From Lotus japonicus (Eukaryota; Streptophyta; Magnoliopsida; Fabales; Fabaceae): a DNA stretch of 64,000 bases. The notes under the pieces were generated by a model. The model had not been told where the DNA came from, made no database searches, and saw only the letters and a program-made list of their open reading frames with translations. The stretch covers positions 56,473,507 through 56,537,506 of the forward strand of contig NC_080044.1 in the NCBI RefSeq assembly GCF_012489685.1, given 5' to 3'. The stretch's first letter is position 1. Each line of letters opens with the position of its first letter. The translations under genes were made by a program, and so were the position numbers. Below, one piece after another: positions 21,187 to 31,900 of this stretch.

Positions 21187-21511
21187 GGGTCTTTGCTTAG
21201 GCCATTTTGAGGCCGACTTTCTCCTAGTGGTTTGTAATTATACTTTTTCTCACTCACACTTCTGGATCTGTAAATATTTGCCTACGGGCACACTACTTTG
21301 GAGTCACCGCGAGTGTGTGTGACGTGGAAGTGCAGCTGAGGCTGTACATGTTTATATTTGATGTATATCGGTTAGTTTAGTAGTTGGGTTTTGTCTTTAC
21401 TTCCTTATCGTTTTGATTTAAAGGAAAGAAAACGAAAAAAATTACCTGTTTTCCGCGTAAAGATTATTTTTGGTTACTAAAGTGACACCTGGAAATCGGG
21501 GTGTTACATTG

Positions 21512-21523
21512 TGGTATCAGAGC
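21512..21523 (+). other. Primer-binding site (initiator tRNA-Met)
   Basis: TGGTATCAGAGC lies 3 bases after the 5' LTR end and is a perfect match to the complement of the tRNA-Met 3' end. Confidence 0.93.
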
Positions 21524-21680
21524 TTAGTCGAGTCTTTTGGGAGTCTTTGGGGAATAGGTCTTCTGTGCTAGGTTGTGTGACTCTGCAAAGAGTGAAAATT
21601 GATTGTCTGCAGAGCGATTTTCGCTCTAATTGTTTGCGTTACTACTTAATCGGATTGAGTGGTTTGTCTAGTGCTACCGT

Positions 21681-22503
21681 ATGGCTAGTACTAATCGGAC
21701 GTTTGATGAGATATAGGATGGTGGACCTTAACCGGATGGCGGGGGCAATAGCTACACTGATCGAGGCAATGATGAACCAGGCTGCGGAAGACGCTTATAT
21801 GCGCGCTGAAGAGGCTGCACGTGAGCATCACCAACGATTGATGGCGACGGCGATGTATCAACAAAGAGGAATGAACCGAACAGGAGCTGGGGGACCAATA
21901 AGGTCAGGATCTCAAGGCTACAACAGAAGGGAGAGCTACCATCAGTGGGGACCGTATCAGCGTTTCAAGGGAAGAGATCTTATCTCAAGAGTCTACAAAC
22001 CAACGACTGCTGATACTGGAGGGGAGCCAGTTGGTGACAAAGGTGTGACATGTACTCGTTGTGGAAAGTTTGGGCATTTTGCTAACAAGTGCTCAGTGAC
22101 TGGATGGAGATGCTTCAAGTGTAACCGAGAGGGGCATCTAGCTGTGAACTGCAAGACACCCTAGGAGGAAACGTCTGATAGTAAGATGAAAGGGAATGAT
22201 GCTACCGAAGGAACATGAAACAAGACTTCGGGAAGAGCAGTGACGTGTTACAGGTGCAGGGAAGTAGGGCACTATGCTAGTAAGTGCAAGATCAAGGGAA
22301 AACTATGCTTTAATTGCAACCAACTGGGACATTTCTCCAGAGATTGTAAGGCACTCAAGGGCGAATCATCAGGGAATGTTGGGAAAGGAAAACAATTTGC
22401 TACAGAGGAAAGGATTCATACCAAGGAGGGGGCAAGAGCTGAGGAGTTGAACGAGGAAGAACGTGGGAACGATGGTAATATTTTAACTGTTCTTTTATTC
22501 TAG
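21681..22503 (+). pseudogene. Decayed gag with four zinc knuckles
   Basis: ATG at 21681 begins MASTNRTFDE and meets a stop after ten codons. A second frame (ATG 21706 or 21718) carries on with an Ala/Glu-rich stretch and then jumps to the post-capsid region (RTGAGGPIRSGSQ, like [13 protein letters not shown] in the 1744-5951 protein), so the capsid core is deleted. Zinc knuckles follow: CTRCGKFGHFANKC and CFKCNREGHLAVNC, then, after in-frame stops (22162 and near 22216), a second pair CYRCREVGHYASKC and CFNCNQLGHFSRDC. The full-length relative has only one pair. The frame ends where the protease should start: the DSG motif is lost and a stop follows LLF. It cannot make a normal Gag, but a small nucleocapsid-like peptide is conceivable. 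Confidence 0.8.
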
Positions 22504-25080
22504 AATAACTTACTCTTTTCTCTTCGAAGCGAGTGTGACGCGCCTAACTTGTATTTACGACCTAGACTATGATCTTATGATTATTATCCCTAGTAGGACC
22601 TTATTCGAAGTTGCTCGTGTTTTAACTATAGGAGTTACACGAGGTTGGGAATAGCACACTAAGTCTAGAAAGTAGCCTTCCACCGATGCGATTGTGAGGA
22701 AGCTAGTAACTGAAGAACGAATCTTAGGGAGATTCCGTATGGGTAGTATACGTGTCATGTTGAGGGTGTGTAGTTCCGTAGCGGGATCATTAAAGGATTT
22801 AGTATCAGGATATTTGTGACTACTGGAGGATAGGAACTCATTGACTGTTCCAGTGGGTTTTTCTAAATTTCCACCTTCGATGTATTAGGCCTGATCAACC
22901 TAATATTGAGGGGGTGATATTCGGAATCACAGCTGGTTATGGACTTTGATAGAAGGACGGGTAAGATGAATTTGAATTGATTGAGGATTAGTCGGATTTG
23001 GGAGGAAAGTTCGTGTTAAGCATTTGATTGTAAAAGATTAAGATTTGAATCTGTGGAAGTCGATGAGTGTCGTATAGACATTGATTGGTTAGTTCGTGTG
23101 ATTACTCCAAGTAGAGGTAGACTAAGTCAAGAGGTTTAATGCCGGAAAAGTATTAAGTAGTTTCTCGGAAGTTATGAAGTCATAGGTTATGTGATTGCTG
23201 AGGGGAGTTGTTAGAGACTAAATAAGTTGGATTTAATCATGTTTTAGATGATACCTTGATGGTAGCGAGATTGAGAAGAATTAGCTCTGAACTAGATTGT
23301 TATAGTCGAGTTCGAGGAATAAGTTTTGCTAAGCGTTTGATTAATATGTGGAGACATTATACTCTTAAGAGATGAATTTTCGCTTGAAAAGTGTTGAATT
23401 AATGATTAAGTTGGAGAAAGAAAGTTTAGCATAAGTTGAATACTTGAGGTTGTTGATATGGATTCCAAAGAAATATGCTGAGATTACTAAGTGAGATATA
23501 CTAAGTTGGATTGAAATCTTAGGGTTAAGATTGAATCTTGAGAGCCGAGAATCGCGTACGAGTAGGAGATCTTATGGTTGTAGGTGTGACAATAGGAGTT
23601 GAATCTTAGAAGATTGAAGACCTGAAGGTGAGTTTCGGGTTAAGACCATTGATGTATAATATAAGAGTGATCTTGAAGTAAAGGAATTCTGGGTTGTGTA
23701 GAGTGTTAAGGTTGGTTATAAGTTGGTGATCGATTGATGTTGATTATGAGGTTGCGGACATAATGACCATGTGATAAGATTTGAATGATGTTGGCATAAT
23801 AAGTTGTGAATGTGAAAGCATGACGACACTGGTCAGGTCGTTTGGGTAAGTGAAGGAGTTATAGTTTTTAAGAAACGGATATCCATTTAAGAAGTATTGA
23901 AGGATTAAAGGTCATTAGAGGACCAAACTTGGTGAAGGTTTAGGTTTTAAATCTATGAATGTCTGTCTAAGGTGTGTAGGACTCGAAGTTTGTCAGAATT
24001 TGATTGAGAGATTAAGAAGTTGAGTGACGAGATGGTGATGGAGTGACAAAAAGGAAAGTGTTAGTATTAAGATGAATACTTGAAGTTGTTATGTTTGGAC
24101 AAGTTCCTCAGAGTCTAAGAGGGAATGAAACTTTGTTATGGATTTTGATGGTGCACATTACGGGTAACAAGTGAATTTTGCTAAAGTTGAATAAGAATCC
24201 TAGGGCTAAGGTTGTCCTAGAGAGCTGAGATTCCTGTACACATAAGAGATTTGGTGGTGTTAGCGGTTACGGTAAGAGTTAAATCTCAGAATGTTGAAGG
24301 ATCGGATGATAAGATGGCTAGTTAAGTCCCTTGAGGTATAGTTATGATTTAATCTTCTAGAGGATAAGTCTCGATTGGTGCGAAGTGTTAGGGATTTCAG
24401 TAAGTGTAAATAGGTTTGAGTGAGGGAAGTTCTAAGGAAGAAGACGATAATAATGGATTGTTAGATATTAAGAAGAGGATTATCTTATAAGTTGTTGATA
24501 ACTTGATGTTGAAGGGGATAAGATTAGTGAAGGACAAGAAATAAGGACATAAGTCGATTTTTAATTCGAATGGTGACTAAGTAGGAGATTGATTTCATTG
24601 TGCGAGTGATGATAGTTACGAAGTTGGATGTGACGTTAATGGACTATTAGATTCCAACGCAATATTTCGTCTAGGAGTTATCGAACGGACAAGTGGAGTT
24701 TTGGACTGTAGATGAAGATCACGAGGACGAGTTGAGTATTTACCTTGAGATGACAGAGAGACACCGAGTTTAAGAAGAATTTCGGACGACCGAAAGTAAA
24801 GAAGTAAGTGGCTAAGGTTGTGCGACTGCACGGAGTGCCAACCGGTATCATTTCAAGCAGAGATCCGACGCAAAGTGATCGAGCCAGACGACATGAAGTT
24901 GAATGATGGTTTGTCTTTTGAGACACCGACAGTTAGCAGTGGGGATAGAAGAGTGAAACAGTTAAGGGAAAAACAGCTTGCTTAAGTAAAGGTTATGAGG
25001 AACAATGACACGGGCAATGCTACATGGGAATTGGAAGACCAGATCAAGGAACTGTATTCCGGAATTTTCTCAGAACTCTG
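22504..25080 (+). pseudogene. Heavily decayed pol with chromodomain remnant
   Basis: No frame longer than about 70 codons fits pol. Recognisable ends remain. At 22504-22550 the sequence still aligns to the protease start without its catalytic motif. At about 24814-24870 a piece matches the integrase around the second Asp (VRLHGVPT, with SDRDP changed to SSRDP), then jumps to the region matching [19 protein letters not shown]. About 620 bases between them, including the integrase Glu and the GPY region, are missing. The last 190 bases match the chromodomain end of the intact element ([18 protein letters not shown] becomes NATWELEDQIKELYSGIF-like) with an in-frame stop. The middle part shows only weak traces. 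Confidence 0.72.
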
Positions 25081-25100
25081 AGTTTCGAGGACGAAACTTT

Positions 25101-25118
25101 CTTTTTGGAGGGGAGTAT
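25101..25118 (+). other. Polypurine tract of the non-autonomous element
   Basis: CTTTTTGGAGGGGAGTAT immediately before the TG of the 3' LTR. It is intact although the coding interior is dead. Confidence 0.85.
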
Positions 25119-25810
25119 TGTAAGACCTGGATTTTCAGAACAAGCTAGTTTTCGACTCACGCGTAGAATCAGTGTAAGCGTGACAGGAGTTTGATATTTG
25201 AGGAAGATTAATGAAGAAGAAAGTTCAGGAATTGCTTGAGGGATGTTGCGTAGTTGTTTTCGGAGTTAGTGCGAGTCGTCTGCACACTTGCCTTAGGGCG
25301 AGCGTGTCCAGAATAGGCTATTTCGCTCTTAAAGCAACGTTTTGAGTGAGATTTCGAACTCTCGGAAAATTTAAAGATTCTCTTTATTTTTCCATCGACC
25401 AGCGTTTCATTTCGGAACTCTGGACTGTACGCACGATAGGTTTCACTTTTCGGATGTCCGCCGACGCTAATTTCTTTGCTTCGAAACCCTATTTTCGAGC
25501 AATGGATGAAGACTTTTTCTATTCGGGACTTCTAACGAAGATTCCGTCCGCGTTGCCAGATTTGTTTCGACGTTTCCAATCTTTCTTCAGAAGGAAGTTT
25601 TGTCGTCCGGCGATCACAGCAAAAAGTAGTTTTTCGGGACAGATTTAACTTACACCGCTTTTGAGATTTTCGATATCGTTTTTCCCATATCATAGATATT
25701 TGTTTTGAGTTATGGATTTCTAACGCCAGAATCTCTCTTAGAATTCCTTGGTGAACGTGCTGCAAAAATCGGAATCGCGAAATTTTCATTTTCCCGCGAT
25801 TTCACCCGCC

Positions 25811-25818
25811 TATAAATA
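25811..25818 (+). promoter_or_regulatory. LTR TATA box (3' LTR)
   Basis: TATAAATA, the same context as at 18326. In this copy it could drive transcription rightward into the satellite array. Confidence 0.75.
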
Positions 25819-27293
25819 GGCGAAAAAGCAAAATATCTTTCATTTTCCTCCATTAGTGGCCCAAATTCGTGGAGAGCAAGGGGGGAGGAGATTTTCGCGA
25901 AAACTTGACCAATCTTCGTGCAGTTCGTCCCTACTTCTAGGTATCAAGGTAACTAACACGATTCCTACCTCTGATTGTTGTTTCTGTTGCGTTTCTGAAG
26001 TCGTTTCTGTGCTCTAAGTTTTGAGCTTTTTCTAAAATTGTCCGATTTCTCTGATTTCTCGCTTGGGTTATGTTCCTTATGTTCCCCTGAGTCTAAAACC
26101 TCTGTCAGTAAACTCTGATTGCGATTCAGTTGTCCAGGATCTGAAAAATTGACTCAAAACTCTTTTTGTCTCACATTTCGAAACTTTATTGTCGTAAAGC
26201 TATAATCTGACTTCGTGCCTTTAGGATTTGTTGTCACGGATGTCATGAGGATCGTTGCTGTCAAATCTGTTTTCAGAACTGATAACTTTGAAGTTTTGAG
26301 CCTTTATTTTGGACCAAAATGCCCCTGCGTAGTCGTATTTCGACCCGATTGTCCGAAAATTGTTCTGACAGTTTCTTTGCCTTAGTTTTACCCTAAAACT
26401 ACCTTGTAAACTGGTTTGATCGAAGAAAAAGAGCCGAAGCCCTTTTCTCCTTATGGCCGTGGGTTTTTCCTAAGGGGGGGGGAGTTTTTCGTTTTCGAAA
26501 ACTTGTCCTTTCGTACCCGTTTGTCGTATTCTGAAGCTTTGATGCTTTGTCTATCGTTTATGTATTGTTTTGCGATCGAACTAATCGATTTTGTTTGAAT
26601 TCTGCTTTGTTTTTCTCCGAGGTTCAGTTGAAGGAACTTTGGAATATTCAGAGCAACTGTTTGAGGACAACCTTGATTTCGAAGCTGGAACAGCTCGAGG
26701 TTAGGGCAACTTGCTATATTTAGCTATGATTTCATGATAGGCGTCGATAAACTCGACCTATGCTTTATCTGATGTTGTATATGATGATGATTTCTTGTTA
26801 TGATTGTTTCATAACTTATGATATTGATGATGTGTTGAATTGAGCGTTTTGACGCAACTTCGGAGTGGAGGTTCATTGATCCGGTGATCTTTGACATTTC
26901 GGGTTGGATGAACAAACCTAGGCAAGTCCAAATGTGGGGTTTGAGACTTAGCCATTTGTTGGGATTCGTTGGAATTCCTAGACTTTCCCCGGGAAATGTA
27001 TTTTGGGTGGTTGATTTTTGGAAACTTAGAATGATAGAGCTTTCGAAAAATAAAGACTTGGGAAACTTAGACTTTGAGAAATAAACTCATAATTTGACTA
27101 ATTTGAATTGAAATCATTTTTATTAACGTTTAAGCATAGGAGAACTGAAGGGGAAAAATATTTACGAAAGGCGGGGAAAAGTCGACCTTTGTTGTGGGTT
27201 TGGAGAGTTATCGGAATTGGGAAAGCCACTAAGGTGAGCTATGGTGATGATTGAAAGTCACCGAGTACTCTAGTACTCTTGGGAGTGTTGTTC

Positions 27294-28037
27294 GAGTCGT
27301 GCTGTATTGACCGGCACAGACTCTGGGCTTTGTTTGTGGGTTTTGTGGTGGGAGTTGTGTTGTATTGACCGACACTAACTCATGGTTTTGTTGGGATTGG
27401 GTTGTGAGCTAAACACTTCCGTGGTAAGGGCGATTCGTTGTTTGGCTAACCATATTGCATCAATCGGGTGAATAACGGGAATGGTTCACCTGTGCATATC
27501 ATATGGTGAATAACGGGAATGGTTCACCAAGGATGAATAACGGGAATGGTTCATCCAGGATGGATAACGGGAATGGTCCATCCATAGTGAAGAACGGGAA
27601 GCTTCACTGAGGCGTGAGACTTCGTGAAAGCATGGAACTTCACTGAAGCGTGAGACTTCGTGAAAGTGAGTAAGCTTCACTGAGGCGTGAGACTTCGTGA
27701 AAGCAGAAACTTCACTGAGGCGGGAGACCTCGTGGAGACGGGAACCTTCGCTGAAGCGGGAGACTTTGCGAAGGCGTACACCTTTGCTGAAGCGGGAGAC
27801 TTTGCGGAGGCGTGCAACTTCACTGAAGCGTGAGACTTCGAGAAGGTATGGAACTTCATTGAAGCGGGAGACTTCATGAAGGCGCGAAACTTCACTGAAG
27901 CGTGAGACTTCGTGAATGCGTGAAAATTCACTGAAGCGTGAGACTTCGTGAATGTGTGAGATTTCACTGAAGCGTGAGACTTCGTGAAAGCCTAAGACCC
28001 CATTGAAGCGTGAGACTTCATGGAAGCGTGAGATTTC
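27294..28037 (+). repeat. Stem-loop arrays of the 3' LTR (classes III, I and II)
   Basis: Duplicate of the 5' LTR arrays: class III at 27294-27381, class I at 27467-27607, class II (12 units of 36 bp) at 27599-28037. Confidence 0.85.
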
Positions 28038-28362
28038 ATCGTCGTTTACCCTAGGGCAACGACAGGGAACATTGGTTTAGTTGGATACGTGTGTGTTGGG
28101 AGGACGATACATTGTTTGACTAACCTTATCACCTAACTTCCTATGTTGAGATTATGATGATTTGATGTTGATGAACATCGTTAGGTATTAATGATTGAAC
28201 TGTGTAGGAGATTCGAGAACATGCTATGTATATACCTTAGAGTAGGCAATACATAACTTATATGTATATATATACAACATATGTATATATCCCCTTTATC
28301 ACAAGTTGATTGTATATCTATTGTATTCTGTAAGTTGACCCTAGCGCCTTGGCTTTGTTTGT

Positions 28363-28671
28363 ATGTTTGTGTTTGGGCGGTCGGCCTGCTGCCTGGCGTC
28401 TGTCAGCCGGTTCGTGATGATTCGTTGTGCGGGAAAGACCCGGAGCGGAACGACTATTACTAAAGCTTTCGACGAGGACCCGGACTTCATGCCTGATCGA
28501 GGGAGGGTCGATGATAGTAGTGTGGGGTATGGGTGGTTAGAGTCTTTTGGAGTTGGTTGTTACTGTAATAGCTCTGATTCGTTTTGCTTTTGGGACAGGG
28601 TAGGTTCCCGATGCATGACTTTTTGTGTGGTTCTCTTACGGAGGGATCACAGTGAGTCAGTCGGACCATAG
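28363..28671 (+). pseudogene. Remnant of the LTR-embedded ORF in the 3' LTR
   Basis: Copy of the remnant at 20878. It keeps the MFVFGRSACC lead-in but lacks the conserved core. Confidence 0.58.
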
Positions 28672-28993
28672 GGGTCTTTGCTTAGGCCATTTTGAGGCCG
28701 ACTTTCTCCTAGTGGTTTGTAATTATACTTTTTCTCACTCACACTTCTGGATCTGTAAATATTTGCCTACGGGCACACTACTTTGGAGTCACCGCGAGTG
28801 TGTGTGACGTGGAAGTGCAGCTGAGGCTGTACATGTTTATATTTGATGTATATCGGTTAGTTTAGTAGTTGGGTTTTGTCTTTACTTCCTTATCGTTTTG
28901 ATTTAAAGGAAAGAAAACGAAAAAAATTACCTGTTTTCCGCGTAAAGATTATTTTTGGTTACTAAAGTGACACCTGGAAATCGGGGTGTTACA

Positions 28994-31900
28994 CCGACAA
29001 TCGCGGGACCCTCCTAAAAGTCGAAACATCACAAAAGTTCATTTTCAAAGTTGTAGCTCGTTAAGTTAGCTCCGCGTGGCCTCAATCAGACTGAAATTTC
29101 GCGACTTGTAGCCCGAGGTGTGATCCTTTCATTGTAGACTGTGTCGAGAATTTGATGTTCTTGAGCGGCAGCATCTCACAGCTTCCGACAATCGCGGGAC
29201 CTTCCAAAAAGTCGATACTTCACAAAAGTTCTTTTTCAAAGTTGTAGCTCGTTAAGTTAGCTCCGCGTGGCCTCAATCAGACTGAAATTTAACGACTTGT
29301 AGCCTCAGGTGTGATCTTTTCATCGCAGACTGTGTCGAGAATTTGATGTTCTTGAGCGGCAGCATCTCACAGCTTCCGACAATCGCGGGACCCTCCAAAA
29401 AGTCGAAACTTCACAAAAGTTCTTTTTCAAAGTGGTAGCTCGTTACGTTAGCTTCGCGTGTCCTCAATCAGACTGAAATTTCGCGACTTGTAGCCTGAGG
29501 TGTGATCCTTTCATTGCAGACTGTGTCGAGAATTTGATGTTCTTAAGCGGCAGAATCTCACAGCTTCCGACAATCGCGGGACCCTCCTAAAAGTCGAAAC
29601 AACACAAAAGTTCATTTTCAAAGTTGTAGCTCGTTAAGTTAGCTCCGCGTGTCCTCAATCAGACTGAAATTTCGCGACTTGTAGCCTGAGGTATGATCCT
29701 TTCATTGCAGACTGTGTCGAGAATTTGATGTTCTTGAGCGACAGAATCTCACACCTTCCGACAATCGCGGGACCGTCCTAAAAGTTGAATCTTCACAAAA
29801 GTTCTTTTTCAAAGTTGTAGCACGTTAAGTTAGCTCCGCGTGTCCTCAATCAGACTGAAATTTCGCGACTTGTAGCCTGAGGTATGATCCTTTCATCGCA
29901 GACTGTGTCGAGAATTTGATGTTCTTGAGCGGCCGCATCTCCCAGCTTCCGACAATCGCGGGACCGTCCTAAAAGTTGAATCTTCACAAAAGTTCTTTTT
30001 CAAAGTTGTAGCACGTTAAGTTAGCTCCGCGTGTCCTCAATCAGACTGAAATTTCGCGACTTGTAGCCCGAGGTGTGATCCTTTCATTGTAGACTGTGTC
30101 GAGAATTTGATGTTCTTGAGCGGCAGCATCTCACAGCTTCCGACAATCGCGGGACCCTCCAAAAAGTCGAAACTTCACAAAAGTTCTTTGTCAAAGTGGT
30201 AGCTCGTAACGTTAGCTTCGCGTGTCCTCAATCAGACTGAAATTTCGCGACTTGTAGCCTGAGGTGTGATCCTTTCATTGCAGACTGTGTCGAGAATTTG
30301 ATGTTCTTAAGCGGCAGCATCTCACAGCTTCCGACAATCGCGGGACCCTCCTAAAAGTCGAAACATCACAAAAGTTCATTTTCAAAGTTGTAGCTCGTTA
30401 AGTTAGCTCCGCGTGGCCTCAATCAGACTGAAATTTCGCGACTTGTAGCCCGAGGTGTGATCCTTTCATTGTAGACTGTGTCGAGAATTTGATGTTCTTG
30501 AGCGGCAGCATCTCACAGCTTCCGACAATCGCGAGACCTTCCAAAAAGTCGATACTTCACAAAAGTTCTTTTTCAAAGTTGTAGCTCGTTAAGTTAGCTC
30601 CGCGTGGCCTCAATCAGACTGAAATTTAACGACTTGTAGCCTCAGGTGTGATCTTTTCATCGCAGACTGTGTCGAGAATTTGATGTTCTTGAGCGGCAGC
30701 ATCTCACAGCTTCCGACAATCGCGGGACCCTCCAAAAAGTCGAAACTTCACAAAAGTTCTTTTTCAAAGTGGTAGCTCGTTACGTTAGCTTCGCGTGTCC
30801 TCAATCAGACTGAAATTTCGCGACTTGTAGCCTGAGGTGTGATCCTTTCATTGCAGACTGTGTCGAGAATTTGATGTTCTTAAGCGGCAGAATCTCACAG
30901 CTTCCGACAATCGCGGGACCCTCCTAAAAGTCGAAACAACACAAAAGTTCATTTTCAAAGTTGTAGCTCGTTAAGTTAGCTCCGCGTGTCCTCAATCAGA
31001 CTGAAATTTCGCGACTTGTAGCCTGAGGTATGATCCTTTCATTGCAGACTGTGTCGAGAATTTGATGTTCTTGAGCGACAGAATCTCACACCTTCCGACA
31101 ATCGCGGGACCGTCCTAAAAGTTGAATCTTCACAAAAGTTCTTTTTCAAAGTTGTAGCACGTTAAGTTAGCTCCGCGTGTCCTCAATCAGACTGAAATTT
31201 CGCGACTTGTAGCCTGAGGTATGATCCTTTCATCGCAGACTGTGTCGAGAATTTGATGTTCTTGAGCGGCCGCATCTCCCAGCTTCCGACAATCGCGGGA
31301 CCCTCCTAAAAGTTGAATCTTCACAAAAGTTCTTTTTCAAAGTTGTAGCTCGTTAAGTTAGCTCCGCGTGGCCTCAATCAGACTGAAATTTCGCGACTTG
31401 TAGCCTGAGGTATGATCCTTTCACCGCAGACTGTGTCGAGAATTTGATGTTCTTGAGCGGCCGCATCTCCCAGCTTCCGACAATCGCGGGACCGTCCTAA
31501 AAGTTGAATCTTCACAAAAGTTCTTTTTCAAAGTTGTAGCACGTTAAGTTAGCTCCGCGTGTCCTCAATCAGACTGAAATTTCGCGACTTGTAGCCCGAG
31601 GTGTGATCCTTTCATTGTAGACTGTGTCGAGAATTTGATGTTCTTGAGCGGCAGCATCTCACAGCTTCCGACAATCGCGGGACCTTCCAAAAAGTCGATA
31701 CTTCACAGAAGTTCTTTTTCAAAGTTGTAGCTCGTTAAGTTAGCTCCGCGTGGCCTCAATCAGACTGAAATTTCACGACTTGTAGCCTCAGGTGTGATCT
31801 TTTCATCGCAGACTGTGTCGAGAATTTGATGTTCTTGAGCGGCAGCATCTCACAGCTTCCGACAATCGCGGGACCCTCCAAAAAGTCGAAACTTCACAAA

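Larger units (their letters stand above)
17634..21508 (+). repeat. 5' LTR (3875 bp) of the non-autonomous element
   Basis: It starts TGTAAGACCTGG and ends GGGGTGTTACA. It contains a TATA box (18326), a splice-donor-like AAG|GTAACT at 18464, a 78-bp exon-like block (19137-19214), three classes of stem-loop array (19809-20552) and only a remnant of the LTR reading frame (20878). The solo LTR at 58507 is the same family but keeps that frame. Confidence 0.95.
17634..28993 (+). mobile_element. Complete non-autonomous Tekay-type LTR retrotransposon (11,360 bp)
   Basis: It has two LTRs of exactly 3875 bp (17634-21508 and 25119-28993), a tRNA-Met primer site at 21512 and a polypurine tract at 25101. 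It is flanked by CCGA on both sides (17630-17633 and 28994-28997), a 4-bp duplication of satellite sequence. Stretches compared at both LTR ends and at internal landmarks are the same at a constant offset of 7485. The interior is only 3.6 kb and cannot encode working enzymes. Identical LTRs together with a long-dead interior mean that it moved recently using proteins from another element. Confidence 0.95.
25119..28993 (+). repeat. 3' LTR (3875 bp) of the non-autonomous element
   Basis: Same length as the 5' LTR; all landmarks recur at +7485. I found no difference in the stretches compared (first 250 bases, the reading frames, last 100 bases). It ends GGGGTGTTACA at 28993 and is followed by CCGACAATCG of the satellite. 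Confidence 0.95.
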
